Source: Acidobacteriota bacterium (lineage in GTDB: Bacteria; Acidobacteriota; UBA4820). From it: 64,000 nucleotides of DNA. Location of the stretch: the NCBI GenBank assembly GCA_029559035.1, contig JAKQCT010000017.1:1-64000 (forward strand), given 5' to 3'. Below, piece by piece: positions 41,865-49,683 of this stretch. Each line of letters starts with the position of its first letter. Position 1 is the stretch's first letter. Position numbers and translations under genes: made by a program. The notes under the pieces were generated by a model. That model was not told where the DNA came from and made no database searches. It saw only the letters and a list, made by a program, of their open reading frames with translations.

Positions 41865-42329
41865 TCACTTCTCCTCTTCTTTTTCCCTGTGGAGCCCGAC
41901 TTCGATCTTCAGGGAACTGAGCGACATGTTGATGTCGACGATGAACATTATAAGCGAACCTATGAGGCATGAAAGCGTGAGGATGAAAAGGGTGGCTATC
42001 CAGATCGGGAAGCCGAGCTGGAAGACGACGCTGATGAAAAGGGAAATTATCAGCACGGCCGTCCAGAAAACGCTCAGGACCGCCAGCGCCAGCGCCGCCC
42101 TGACCACATATGCCTGTTTCAATATCACCCTGAGCTGGGCTATCAGGTTCTTTCTTTCCTCCGCCGTGGCGGCCGGCAGTTTCGTGACGATGTGATGAGT
42201 CCTTTCGAAGATCCTGGTGTATCGGTTCGTCATCGAAAGTATCAGGAGCCCTATCCCTGAAATGAGTATCACCGGGCCAACGGCCGTCTGGAGTATCGGG
42301 ATGAGGTCCTTCAGAAGCAGGGTGTCCAT
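41865..42329 (-). CDS. DUF2721 membrane protein, 154 aa
   Basis: Three membrane segments are visible: near 10-33 (ILQTAVGPVILISGIGLLIL), 78-105 (ALALAVLSVFWTAVLIISLF) and 108-135 (FPIWIATLFILTLSCLIGSL), with the DUF2721 pattern of an N-terminal helix, an R-rich MTNRYTRIFERTH loop and a basic RKNLIAQLRVILKQAYVVR. The family is of unknown function. The ATG has GGAGAAACG upstream. It follows the pseudokinase gene by about 28 bp and may be in the same transcript. Confidence 0.85.
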   Translation of the reverse strand: MDTLLLKDLIPILQTAVGPVILISGIGLLILSMTNRYTRIFERTHHIVTKLPAATAEERKNLIAQLRVILKQAYVVRAALALAVLSVFWTAVLIISLFISVVFQLGFPIWIATLFILTLSCLIGSLIMFIVDINMSLSSLKIEVGLHREKEEEK

Positions 42330-42356
42330 CGTTTCTCCTTCGTCAGCAAGCGGATG

Positions 42357-44210
42357 TCACTTTTTGAGCGTGAAGGCGTAGTTGAGGGTATAGTTCGTCT
42401 TCACTCTGAGGTTGTTCTTCATTCCGGGCGAGAATTTCGTCTTTTTCGCAGCCGCGACGCACGAGTCGAATAGCCCGTGGTCCGGGTTCGGGCCCCTCAC
42501 GACCTCCGCGCTTGTCACACCCCCGTTCTCGTCGATCTCCACCTTCACGTAGACTCTCCCCTCGACCTTATTCTGCCTCGCGAGGGGCGGGTAGTCCGGT
42601 TCAACCTTGTTGACCTGCTGAGGCCTTACGTCTAGGGACACATAGTCAACGAAATCACCCTGCTTGACGGCCTGTTGAGAAGGCTGTTCCGGGGAGGCCG
42701 GCTGGGCTTCGGGCTGGGGCTCAGGCTTCTTTTCAGGCTCTTCGGCCTTCTCTCCCGGCTGGGAGTTCGCGCCTGCCGGCTGAACAAGCGCGGGCGAGGG
42801 CGCTGTGACGGCGGGCTTGGCTTCCGGCGCCGCCGGCTTCTTCACATCCTGGACGACCTTCTGCGCTTCGTCCAGTTTTTTCTTGGCTTCGTCGAGGGCT
42901 TTCTGAGCCGCAGCTTTCTCTTCCGGAGTCTTCGCCTGGGCCACCTGTTCTTCCTTCTGCCTGGTCTCGCTCTGAAGCCTGTCGAGCTGTTCCTTGAGCT
43001 GCCTGTTCTGCTCTTCGAGGGCTTTCATCTTCTGAGTTTCTTCTTCCCTGGCTTTCTGCTCCTTTTCCTTGTCGGCGCCGCCGCTGAAGATCAGCCAGCC
43101 TATCACCGCGATGACGATGACGGCCGCCACGGCGCCGATCCCGATGAAAAGCCTCTTCCTGCTCTCCGGTTCGGTTTCGGTCTCAAGCCCGAAAGTCGAG
43201 GGGGGCGATTCGGGCTCCGCGGGAGGAGGCTGCGCGGGCGGCCTCGGGAGTTTCTTTTCCGGCTTCGGCTCGAACGGCTTCCTTTCGATCTTCAGGAACT
43301 GCTCGTCCTTTTCGGCCTCTTTTTCGTCCTGGTCCCTGTAAAGCGTGTGGATCAGGAAAGCGGTGTTGAAGGTCGAAGGGCTGTATTCACCGGAGTTGAC
43401 CAGTTCGTCGAGGTCCGCCTTCATCGACTCGAGGTCCCTGTAAGCGCCCTCCGAAGCGGGGTTCAGGCTCCGGTCGAGTATCCTCATCAGGTTCGCGGGA
43501 AGGCCCTCTCCCATCCCGATCCCCTTCCTGGCCTCATCAAGCCTGGCTTTCGGGTCGAAAGGCTGTCCCGGGACTTCGAAGGTCTCCCGGCAGAGGAACT
43601 CGAACATGATAAGCCCCAGGAAATAAACCTGGTCCCTGGGCTTGACCGGCCTCCCTTCCCTGAGGTCCGGCGGATAGGAACGGGTGAACCTCTCCACCGT
43701 AGTCGAGTGCTTCAGTGGCGTGGAGTGAAGGTCCCTGAACGCGCCGGGAAGCAGCCTGACCTCTCCTTCGAAGGTTACGAAGATCTGTTCGGTCGTGAGA
43801 TTGCCGTAAAAGAAATCCTCGTTCTTGACCGAAAGAAGCCCCTCCAGGATCCTGGACGCCAGGTAGACGGCTTGGTCGAATGCGAGGGGGAGGCATTCCC
43901 TCGCGCATTCGGCGAGGAGATTTGAAAGGAGCCTTCCCCTTTCGTATTCGAAAGCGTAGAAAAGCTGGCCGTCCTTCTCCTGCCAGTCGGTCAGGTTGAG
44001 CGTGTTGATATCCTTGATCCTTTTCCATTTCTCGAAGCAGGCCTTAACCACGGTGGCGGTCTGCGGGTCTTTCCTTATTTCCTCGTTGAGCGTGTGGACA
44101 AGGAATATCTTAGGATCGCCTTTCAGAGGTATCGCCTTGAATATCTTGCCGAAAGCGGTTTCGGAGAATTCTTCGAGCAGGATGCAGCTTCCCAGAACCT
44201 TCATATCCAT
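42357..44210 (-). CDS. Pseudokinase-TonB C-terminal fusion membrane protein, 617 aa
   Basis: Residues about 1-280 look like a protein kinase fold that has lost catalysis: FFYGNLTTEQIFVTF occupies the place of the HRD loop, and LLPGAF that of DFG. A Pro/Glu-rich linker leads to a membrane helix (about 355-377, GAVAAVIVIAVIGWLIF). A coiled coil (about 380-470) and a Pro/Ala-rich stretch follow, then a TonB-type C-terminal domain (about 528-617): VEPDYPPLARQNKVEGRVYV, CVAAAKKTKFSPGM. This would span the periplasm and contact an outer-membrane partner, with a cytoplasmic pseudokinase as sensor. I chose the ATG at 44210 because GGGGGAA is 7 bp upstream; the frame continues to 44318. Confidence 0.8.
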   Translation of the reverse strand: MDMKVLGSCILLEEFSETAFGKIFKAIPLKGDPKIFLVHTLNEEIRKDPQTATVVKACFEKWKRIKDINTLNLTDWQEKDGQLFYAFEYERGRLLSNLLAECARECLPLAFDQAVYLASRILEGLLSVKNEDFFYGNLTTEQIFVTFEGEVRLLPGAFRDLHSTPLKHSTTVERFTRSYPPDLREGRPVKPRDQVYFLGLIMFEFLCRETFEVPGQPFDPKARLDEARKGIGMGEGLPANLMRILDRSLNPASEGAYRDLESMKADLDELVNSGEYSPSTFNTAFLIHTLYRDQDEKEAEKDEQFLKIERKPFEPKPEKKLPRPPAQPPPAEPESPPSTFGLETETEPESRKRLFIGIGAVAAVIVIAVIGWLIFSGGADKEKEQKAREEETQKMKALEEQNRQLKEQLDRLQSETRQKEEQVAQAKTPEEKAAAQKALDEAKKKLDEAQKVVQDVKKPAAPEAKPAVTAPSPALVQPAGANSQPGEKAEEPEKKPEPQPEAQPASPEQPSQQAVKQGDFVDYVSLDVRPQQVNKVEPDYPPLARQNKVEGRVYVKVEIDENGGVTSAEVVRGPNPDHGLFDSCVAAAKKTKFSPGMKNNLRVKTNYTLNYAFTLKK

Positions 44211-44282
44211 ATCAAGTTCCCCCGAAGAAGTATACTTGCGCGAGCCATTCAAGTCAATTTCCGGCGGCTGATAGGCGGTTAC

Positions 44283-44312
44283 TTGCAAAAGCGCACCTTT
44301 TTCTGGTATATT
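44283..44312 (+). promoter_or_regulatory. Promoter of rpmB
   Basis: TTGCAA (44283-44288), an 18-bp spacer and an extended -10 TGGTATATT (TATATT at 44307-44312) precede the gene, about 26 bp upstream of the ATG. Confidence 0.78.
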
Positions 44313-44337
44313 ACCCATTTTCTTTTAGGAGTTTGAC

Positions 44338-44529
44338 ATGTCAAGAGTTTGCGAGATCTGCGGCAAAAAGCCCTCTGTAGGGAACAACATAAGCCACGCG
44401 CACAACCTTACCAAGAGAAGGTGGCTTCCCAACCTGAAGAAGGTGAAGGTTGAAGAGAACGGCCGTAATACCCACAAGGTCGTCTGCGCCAAGTGCCTCA
44501 AAGCCAACAAGGTCAAGAAAGCTATCTGA
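44338..44529 (+). CDS. rpmB: Large ribosomal subunit protein bL28, 63 aa
   Basis: The product starts [20 protein letters not shown] and matches bL28, with a four-cysteine zinc ribbon (CEICG and [10 protein letters not shown]), which marks the zinc-binding form. The basic [15 protein letters not shown] contacts rRNA. AGGAG lies upstream of the ATG. It is transcribed alone and its end overlaps the end of convergent lpxB by 8 bp. Confidence 0.96.
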   Translation: MSRVCEICGKKPSVGNNISHAHNLTKRRWLPNLKKVKVEENGRNTHKVVCAKCLKANKVKKAI

Positions 44530-45664
44530 TCCCTTTTAAAAACTGAACGATCTTTTCAGCGGCCCGGCGAGACGCTCCGCTCTCGCCGAGCTTCGCTTTA
44601 AGCTCCCTCTTTATTTCCACGGCCTTCCTTCTTTTACCGTCATGCGCTTTCAGAAGTTCAGTCAGTTCTCCTGCGAGCCTGTCGGGAGTGAAGTCGGCCT
44701 GGATCAGCTCCGTCATCGCTCCTCTCTCGAGGATTATGTTGGGAAGGGAGACATGCGGAAGCCTTACCAGTTTTTTTCCGAGGAAATAGGTCAGCGGGTT
44801 CAGGGAATAAAAGACAACCGACGGAAGTCCGAAGAGAGCCGCCTCCAGGCTGGCCGTCCCCGAGGCGACCGCGCCGATGTCCGAATAAGCGAGGACCTCG
44901 AAATACCGGTTTTCCACGAGACGGCAGTTGTCGGGGGGTTCGATCTCCCAGCAATTACGGGAAACTTCCGGTGCCTTCGGGACCACGAACTTCAATGAAG
45001 AGAATGTCCGGTTGAGCTCTTCAGCGCACGCCAGGAGGGTGGGAAGATGCGACCGGACCTCAGAGTCCCGGCTCCCCGGCATCAGCGCCACGAGCCTTTC
45101 CCCCTTCCGCATACCCATCCTTTCGAGGAAATCGTGGCGGGGTTCCAGAGAATACCTCCTGTCCAGTATCGGATGGCCGACGTAGGCGGCGTTCACGCCG
45201 TTCCCGGTCAGGAAAGGCTCCTCGAACGGGAATATGGCGAGCGCCAGGTCGACGTATTTCTGCAGGAACCTCACCCGTCCTTTGCGCCAGGCCCAGACCT
45301 GGGGGGTGATGTAGTAGATAACGGGTATGCCTTTCTTTTTAGCGGATTTCAGGAGCTTGAAGTTGAAGTCGGGGAAATCGACCACGACCAGCGCGTCGGG
45401 TTTTTCATCCTCGATGACCCGGCAGAACCGGCGGTAAGCCCCGTAGATGTCCCCGATCCTGGATATGACCTCGGAGATCCCCACTACGGAAACCCTCTCC
45501 ATCGGGATATCCACCCTTACCCCCTCTTTCTCAAGCTTTTCCCCGCCCATCCCGAAGAACTTGACGCCAGGGTCGATGGAAAGGATCTCCGACACGAGGC
45601 GGGCCGCGTGCGAATCGCCCGACGGCTCCCCTGCCGAAACGGCAATTTTCAGACTATCTGGCAA
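44522..45664 (-). CDS. lpxB: Lipid-A-disaccharide synthase, 380 aa
   Basis: The enzyme joins UDP-diacylglucosamine and lipid X into the lipid A disaccharide. Conserved segments are [20 protein letters not shown] at the N-terminus, [23 protein letters not shown] and [20 protein letters not shown]. Length is normal. The start is TTG with GGAGGA just upstream. It is divergent from tmk and convergent with rpmB. It belongs with the acyltransferase and heptose genes on the other strand as part of LPS synthesis. Confidence 0.95.
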   Translation of the reverse strand: MPDSLKIAVSAGEPSGDSHAARLVSEILSIDPGVKFFGMGGEKLEKEGVRVDIPMERVSVVGISEVISRIGDIYGAYRRFCRVIEDEKPDALVVVDFPDFNFKLLKSAKKKGIPVIYYITPQVWAWRKGRVRFLQKYVDLALAIFPFEEPFLTGNGVNAAYVGHPILDRRYSLEPRHDFLERMGMRKGERLVALMPGSRDSEVRSHLPTLLACAEELNRTFSSLKFVVPKAPEVSRNCWEIEPPDNCRLVENRYFEVLAYSDIGAVASGTASLEAALFGLPSVVFYSLNPLTYFLGKKLVRLPHVSLPNIILERGAMTELIQADFTPDRLAGELTELLKAHDGKRRKAVEIKRELKAKLGESGASRRAAEKIVQFLKGIR

Positions 45665-45731
45665 CGGCTCCTCCCTTCTTCATTCTATCCCTTTTGCATA
45701 ATCTGGTAAACTATCCACCGGAGGTTTTGAC

Positions 45732-46358
45732 TTGTTCATCACTTTTGAGGGAGTTGAAGGAAGCGGAAAGACGACCCAGATAAGGCTTCTCGAACAGTAC
45801 CTGGCGGAAAAGCGCCTGCCTTTCGTGTCAACGAGGGAACCCGGGGGATCGCCGATCGGCGCGGAGCTGAGGAAGATCCTTCTTTCGGAACATCACGACA
45901 TCTGCGTGAGGACGGAGCTTCTTCTCTACATGGCGGAAAGGGCGGAACACGTGGAAAAGGTTATAAAGCCCGCGCTGGCCGAAGGAAAGTGGGTCCTGTG
46001 CGACAGGTTCGGGGACGCCACGAGGGCTTACCAGGTTTTCGGCAGAGGATTGCCCCGCAGGCTGGTGGAGGACCTCGAATCTTTCGCGGCCTCGGACCTC
46101 GAGCCGGACATCACCGTGCTTCTCAGGCTTGACCCGGCATCGGCGCTGAGGCGCGCGAGGGCGAGGAACCAGACCCTGCCTTTCTCCGAGGGAAAGTTCG
46201 AAGCGGAGGAACTCGATTTCCACGGCAGGGTTTACGAGGGTTACGAGGCGCTGGCAAAGGAGTTCCCGAAGAGGTTCTCCGTCATTGACGCCTCGGGCGA
46301 GCCGCACGAGGTCTTCGCCCGGCTCCTTTCGGCCCTTTCGAGGAGAGGCCTCTTCTGA
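45732..46358 (+). CDS. tmk: Thymidylate kinase, 208 aa
   Basis: This enzyme phosphorylates dTMP to dTDP. Walker A is FEGVEGSGKTTQI (about residues 4-16). The DR motif is VLCDRFGDATRAYQ, and the lid contains LRRARAR. Length is standard. The start is TTG with GGAGG at 45719-45723. It overlaps the acyltransferase start (stop at 46358 shared with the next ATG), so it leads the tmk-acyltransferase-gmhB-hldA-hldC unit. Confidence 0.95.
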   Translation: MFITFEGVEGSGKTTQIRLLEQYLAEKRLPFVSTREPGGSPIGAELRKILLSEHHDICVRTELLLYMAERAEHVEKVIKPALAEGKWVLCDRFGDATRAYQVFGRGLPRRLVEDLESFAASDLEPDITVLLRLDPASALRRARARNQTLPFSEGKFEAEELDFHGRVYEGYEALAKEFPKRFSVIDASGEPHEVFARLLSALSRRGLF

Positions 46359-47290
46359 TGAAGCCCAGGCACGGGAAGGAACCCTCCCTCGCGATGATGA
46401 TCTTCTGGAGGATGGAGCACCTCGTCCTGCTGGCGGTAAAAGCCCTCCTCCTCTGCCTGCCATGGAAAACGAGGATCGCCTTCGGGAAGATGGTCGGAAG
46501 GGCCATATACGCCATGGATGCCAAGCACAGGGGCGTATCGGCCGCCAACCTTTCTTCCGCTTTCCCGGGGATGGAAAAAGAAAAGACGCAAGAGCTGAGC
46601 ATCAGGTCTTTCGAGAACATCGGAAAACTGATGGTCGAAGTGATCTTCATGAAGAGGCGCGAAAAGACGCTTATCTCCTCCACCGCCATAGAAGGATGGG
46701 AGAACCTGCACGAAGCTTCGAGGGACGGCAGGGGATACCTTCTTGTTTCGGGCCATTTCGGCAACTGGGAGTGGGTCGCCTTCCTGCAGAGCTCGCTCGG
46801 ATTCCCTCTTGAGATGGTCACCCGTCCGCTTGACAACCCCTACGTCGAGGGATTCCTGAAAAAGATACGGGAGGCGAAGGGCAACAGGGTGGTATACAAG
46901 AGGAACGCGGTAAGGGAGATGGTCAAGGCTCTCAAGGCGTCGAAAGGGGTCGCATTCGTTTTCGACCAGAACTTCGGCGAGGAAGGCGGCGTGTTCGTCC
47001 CTTTCTTCGACAGGCCGGCCGCTACGACCCCGGTCTTCGGGAGAATAGCCGCGAGGATGGATGTCCCGGTCCTCCCGGTGATGGCCTACCCCGAGAACGG
47101 GGGTTACAGGGTCGTTTACGGAAAGCCCATCGTTCCTAGAAAGGAGCTGTCCGTCGAGGAGAACTCGATGATGATAATCCGGGAATCCACGCTCAGGCTG
47201 GAGGAGGCCGTGCGAAAAAACCCGTGGGCATGGTTCTGGATGCACGACAGGTGGAGGACGAAACCTCCGGCGGAGTCTCACGATGGCTGA
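46358..47290 (+). CDS. lpxL: Lipid A biosynthesis lauroyl/myristoyl acyltransferase family, 310 aa
   Basis: The LpxL/LpxM/HtrB family is recognised by the H-x4-E motif in LLVSGHFGNWEWVA (about residue 132), by VTRPLDNPYVEGFLKKIRE and by VAFVFDQNFGEEGGVFVPFF. One N-terminal membrane segment is present (HLVLLAVKALLLCLPWKTRI). The enzyme transfers a secondary acyl chain onto Kdo-lipid A in the inner membrane; whether it is the LpxL or LpxM type cannot be told. The ATG overlaps tmk, and the gmhB start lies 8 bp inside its end. Confidence 0.88.
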   Translation: MKPRHGKEPSLAMMIFWRMEHLVLLAVKALLLCLPWKTRIAFGKMVGRAIYAMDAKHRGVSAANLSSAFPGMEKEKTQELSIRSFENIGKLMVEVIFMKRREKTLISSTAIEGWENLHEASRDGRGYLLVSGHFGNWEWVAFLQSSLGFPLEMVTRPLDNPYVEGFLKKIREAKGNRVVYKRNAVREMVKALKASKGVAFVFDQNFGEEGGVFVPFFDRPAATTPVFGRIAARMDVPVLPVMAYPENGGYRVVYGKPIVPRKELSVEENSMMIIRESTLRLEEAVRKNPWAWFWMHDRWRTKPPAESHDG

Positions 47291-47864
47291 ATTCGGAGTT
47301 TTCCTCGACAGGGACGGAACGGTCACGGAGGAGATCGGGTATGTCAACGACCCCGCGCGGTTAAGGCTGATACCCGGTTCTGCTGAGGCGATAGCCCTTC
47401 TCAATTCCAGAAGGATCCCCGCCATCCTGGCGACGAACCAGGCGGGCGTCGCAAGAGGATATTTCAAAGAAGAGATGATCGGCAGGTGCCACTCGAGGCT
47501 GGAGGAGATGCTGGCCGCCCTGGGTGCGAAGCTTGACGCTATTTACTTCTGTCCGCACCACCCCTCGGTCGGAGAACCGCCTTACAGGCAGGATTGCGGC
47601 TGCAGGAAACCGAAACCCGGGATGCTGACGAGCGCGGCGGAGCGTTTCGGCCTAGATCTTACGAGGTCCTTCGTCATCGGAGACAAGGCCAGCGACCTTG
47701 AGGTCGCGAAGGTCGTAGGCGCCCGTCCGCTCCTCGTGCGGACCGGATACGGAGAAGGAGAGATAGAGCTTGCGGGCGGCCGATGGAAGGTCGAACCTGA
47801 AGCGATATTCCTCAATCTCCTGGATGCCGTCAGATATATAGTCGAAAAGGAGGCCGCCGGTTGA
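47283..47864 (+). CDS. gmhB: D-glycero-beta-D-manno-heptose 1,7-bisphosphate 7-phosphatase, 193 aa
   Basis: This HAD-family phosphatase works in ADP-heptose synthesis. The nucleophile motif is VFLDRDGTVTEE (about residues 6-17). The zinc site includes CPHHPSVGE and CGCRKPKPGM, typical of GmhB. The last motif is VIGDKASDLEVAKVVGA. It sits between the acyltransferase and hldA with overlaps on both sides. Histidinol-phosphatase is the alternative of the same fold, but the neighbours support heptose metabolism. Confidence 0.92.
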   Translation: MAEFGVFLDRDGTVTEEIGYVNDPARLRLIPGSAEAIALLNSRRIPAILATNQAGVARGYFKEEMIGRCHSRLEEMLAALGAKLDAIYFCPHHPSVGEPPYRQDCGCRKPKPGMLTSAAERFGLDLTRSFVIGDKASDLEVAKVVGARPLLVRTGYGEGEIELAGGRWKVEPEAIFLNLLDAVRYIVEKEAAG

Positions 47865-48868
47865 AAAAGGACTGGAAGAAGCTGATCAGGATAGTCGATT
47901 CTTTCGAAAATACCCCGGTGATGGTGGCGGGAGACCTGGTTCTCGATCGTTTCTGGTTCGGGGCGGTGCAGAGGATCTCCAGGGAAGCCCCGGTGCCGAT
48001 AGTAAGGCTTTTCAAGGCTTTTCTCGCCCCCGGATGCGCTGCCAACTCCGCCGCCAACCTCGCTTCGCTGGGCGCAAGGCCCATAGTCGTCGGGGTCGTC
48101 GGGAAAGACAACGAGGGGGGTCAGCTCATCAAGCTGCTCGAAAGCCTGGGAGCCGACACGGGAAACATCCTGCGGGAACCTTCATGGACTACCCCCACGA
48201 AGACGAGGATCCTTGCCGGAACGATCCACGGGCCGAAACAGCAGCTTGTCAGGGTCGATATCGGCGAGGACGCGGTCTTCACGGGGAAGGTCGTGGGCAA
48301 GCTCGAAAAGGCTGTCGAAAAGGCTGTTTCCAAAGCGAAAGCTTCGGTCATCTCCGATTACGGGTACGGCCTGGCCGAAAGTGTCGACCTGTTAAAGATC
48401 CTTGGAAATAAAAGGATCACGGCCGTGGATTCTCGCTTCAGGATGACCTCGTTCTCCGGCGCCACTACGGCGACGCCGAACGAGGAGGAGTTCGAGAGAG
48501 CTATCGGGAAGGCGGCCCCGGAGGACATCCGCAATTTCGACAGGGAAGCCGAAGCGCTCAGGCGCAGGCTGAAGCTCGAAGCCCTTCTTGTAACAAGGGG
48601 AAGCAGGGGAATGGCGCTCTTCGAGGGCTCGAAAAGGCCGGTCCACATTCCGGTCGTCGGAAAGGACGAGATCGTAGATGTCACGGGAGCCGGGGACACC
48701 GTGATAGCGGCCTACGTGATATCGCTGGCCAGGGGCGCTTCTTTCGAAGAAGCAGCGCACATCGCCAACGCGGCGGGAGGGATCGCGGTGCAGAAGCCCG
48801 GGACGGCGACCGTTTCCCGGGCGGAGCTTGCCGAATGGATAGAGCTCTGGGGCAGGGGAAAGATATGA
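47861..48868 (+). CDS. hldA: D-glycero-beta-D-manno-heptose-7-phosphate kinase (RfaE domain I), 335 aa
   Basis: This is a PfkB/ribokinase-fold enzyme: VMVAGDLVLDRFWFG near the start, APGCAANSAANLASLGARP and the catalytic DVTGAGDTVIAAYV (about residue 270-284). It phosphorylates heptose 7-phosphate at C1. Together with the next gene it equals the bifunctional HldE of enterobacteria, here split in two. The start is TTG overlapping the gmhB stop (TTGA). Confidence 0.93.
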   Translation: MKKDWKKLIRIVDSFENTPVMVAGDLVLDRFWFGAVQRISREAPVPIVRLFKAFLAPGCAANSAANLASLGARPIVVGVVGKDNEGGQLIKLLESLGADTGNILREPSWTTPTKTRILAGTIHGPKQQLVRVDIGEDAVFTGKVVGKLEKAVEKAVSKAKASVISDYGYGLAESVDLLKILGNKRITAVDSRFRMTSFSGATTATPNEEEFERAIGKAAPEDIRNFDREAEALRRRLKLEALLVTRGSRGMALFEGSKRPVHIPVVGKDEIVDVTGAGDTVIAAYVISLARGASFEEAAHIANAAGGIAVQKPGTATVSRAELAEWIELWGRGKI

Positions 48869-49356
48869 AAGAACCGAGGGAATCGCTCTCCAAGCTGATC
48901 AGGAGAGAGGATGCGGGGGAACTGCTGGGTAGAAGGTCTCGGCGCGACATGTCCCTGGCCCTCGCCAACGGATGTTTCGACATGCTTCACATAGGGCACG
49001 TCAGGTACCTCAAGGCGGCGAAAGACACGGCCGACATCCTTCTCGTGGCGATCAATTCGGACGCTTCCGTAAAGAAGCTCAAGGGGGGCGGACGGCCTGT
49101 CGTTCCAGAGAAAGAAAGAGCGGAGATCGTAGCTTCCCTGGCATGCGTCGACCGCGTGGTCATTTTCGGCGAGGAAACTGTCAGGGAGCTGATCGCGGAT
49201 GTCGAACCGGATTTTCACTGCAAGGGGGGGGATTACAGGGAAGAAGATGTCCCGGAAAGGGACGAGGTAATCAAGCACGGAGGCAGGGTCAGGATAGTCG
49301 GAGGAGAAAAGCTACGATCCAGCACGGACCTGATAGAAAAAGTCACTCGACGCTGA
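48865..49356 (+). CDS. hldC: ADP-heptose synthase adenylyltransferase (RfaE domain II), 163 aa
   Basis: This nucleotidyltransferase has the H-x-G-H motif in NGCFDMLHIGHVRYLKAAKD (about 33-52) and the conserved VEPDFHCKGGDYREEDVPE and GEKLRSSTDLIEK. It adds AMP to heptose 1-phosphate. The ATG at 48865 overlaps the hldA stop (ATGA); a frame starting at 48835 would lie within hldA. It completes the split HldE pair. Its end overlaps the convergent ferredoxin gene by 14 bp. Confidence 0.93.
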   Translation: MKEPRESLSKLIRREDAGELLGRRSRRDMSLALANGCFDMLHIGHVRYLKAAKDTADILLVAINSDASVKKLKGGGRPVVPEKERAEIVASLACVDRVVIFGEETVRELIADVEPDFHCKGGDYREEDVPERDEVIKHGGRVRIVGGEKLRSSTDLIEKVTRR

Positions 49357-49522
49357 CAGCGCCCGTCGGGCAGTTCTCCACGCACAGAAAGCATTCGGTG
49401 CAGTCTTCGGGCCTCGCCACGGTCACTTTCCCCCTGTCGATCTCGAAAACCCCCTCCGAACAGATGTCGAAACAGAGCTGGTTGTTCTCGCACATTACGG
49501 GATTGATGACAACATCCGCCAT
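49343..49522 (-). CDS. Small 4Fe-4S ferredoxin-like protein, 59 aa
   Basis: This short protein carries one standard cluster motif, CTECFLCVENCP (C-x2-C-x2-C-x3-C-P), near its C-terminus. The N-terminal half has an altered set, CENNQLCFDIC (C-x5-C-x3-C), that may bind a second or a different cluster or none. I chose the ATG at 49522 because GGAGG lies 5 bp upstream; a frame to 49621 has no such site and would be basic and unlike ferredoxin. It is an electron carrier of unknown partner. Confidence 0.85.
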   Translation of the reverse strand: MADVVINPVMCENNQLCFDICSEGVFEIDRGKVTVARPEDCTECFLCVENCPTGAVSVE

Positions 49523-49614
49523 TTTGCCTCCAAGGTTCAAATGTATAATATGCCCGGAAAAAAGTAAAGGGGGGGGCAGATGAAACTTTCCAATTAAATG
49601 AGCCAGTTTGGTAC

Positions 49615-49642
49615 TTGACATTTAACAATTACTATATATATA
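49615..49642 (+). promoter_or_regulatory. Promoter of the LysM protein gene
   Basis: A perfect TTGACA (49615-49620) is followed after 16 bp by TATATA (49637-49642), about 42 bp before the chosen ATG. It is also placed so that it faces away from the ferredoxin gene. Confidence 0.8.
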
Positions 49643-49683
49643 CTACAGCTTGAATGGAGTATGAAATGAGAGGGGATAAAGCC

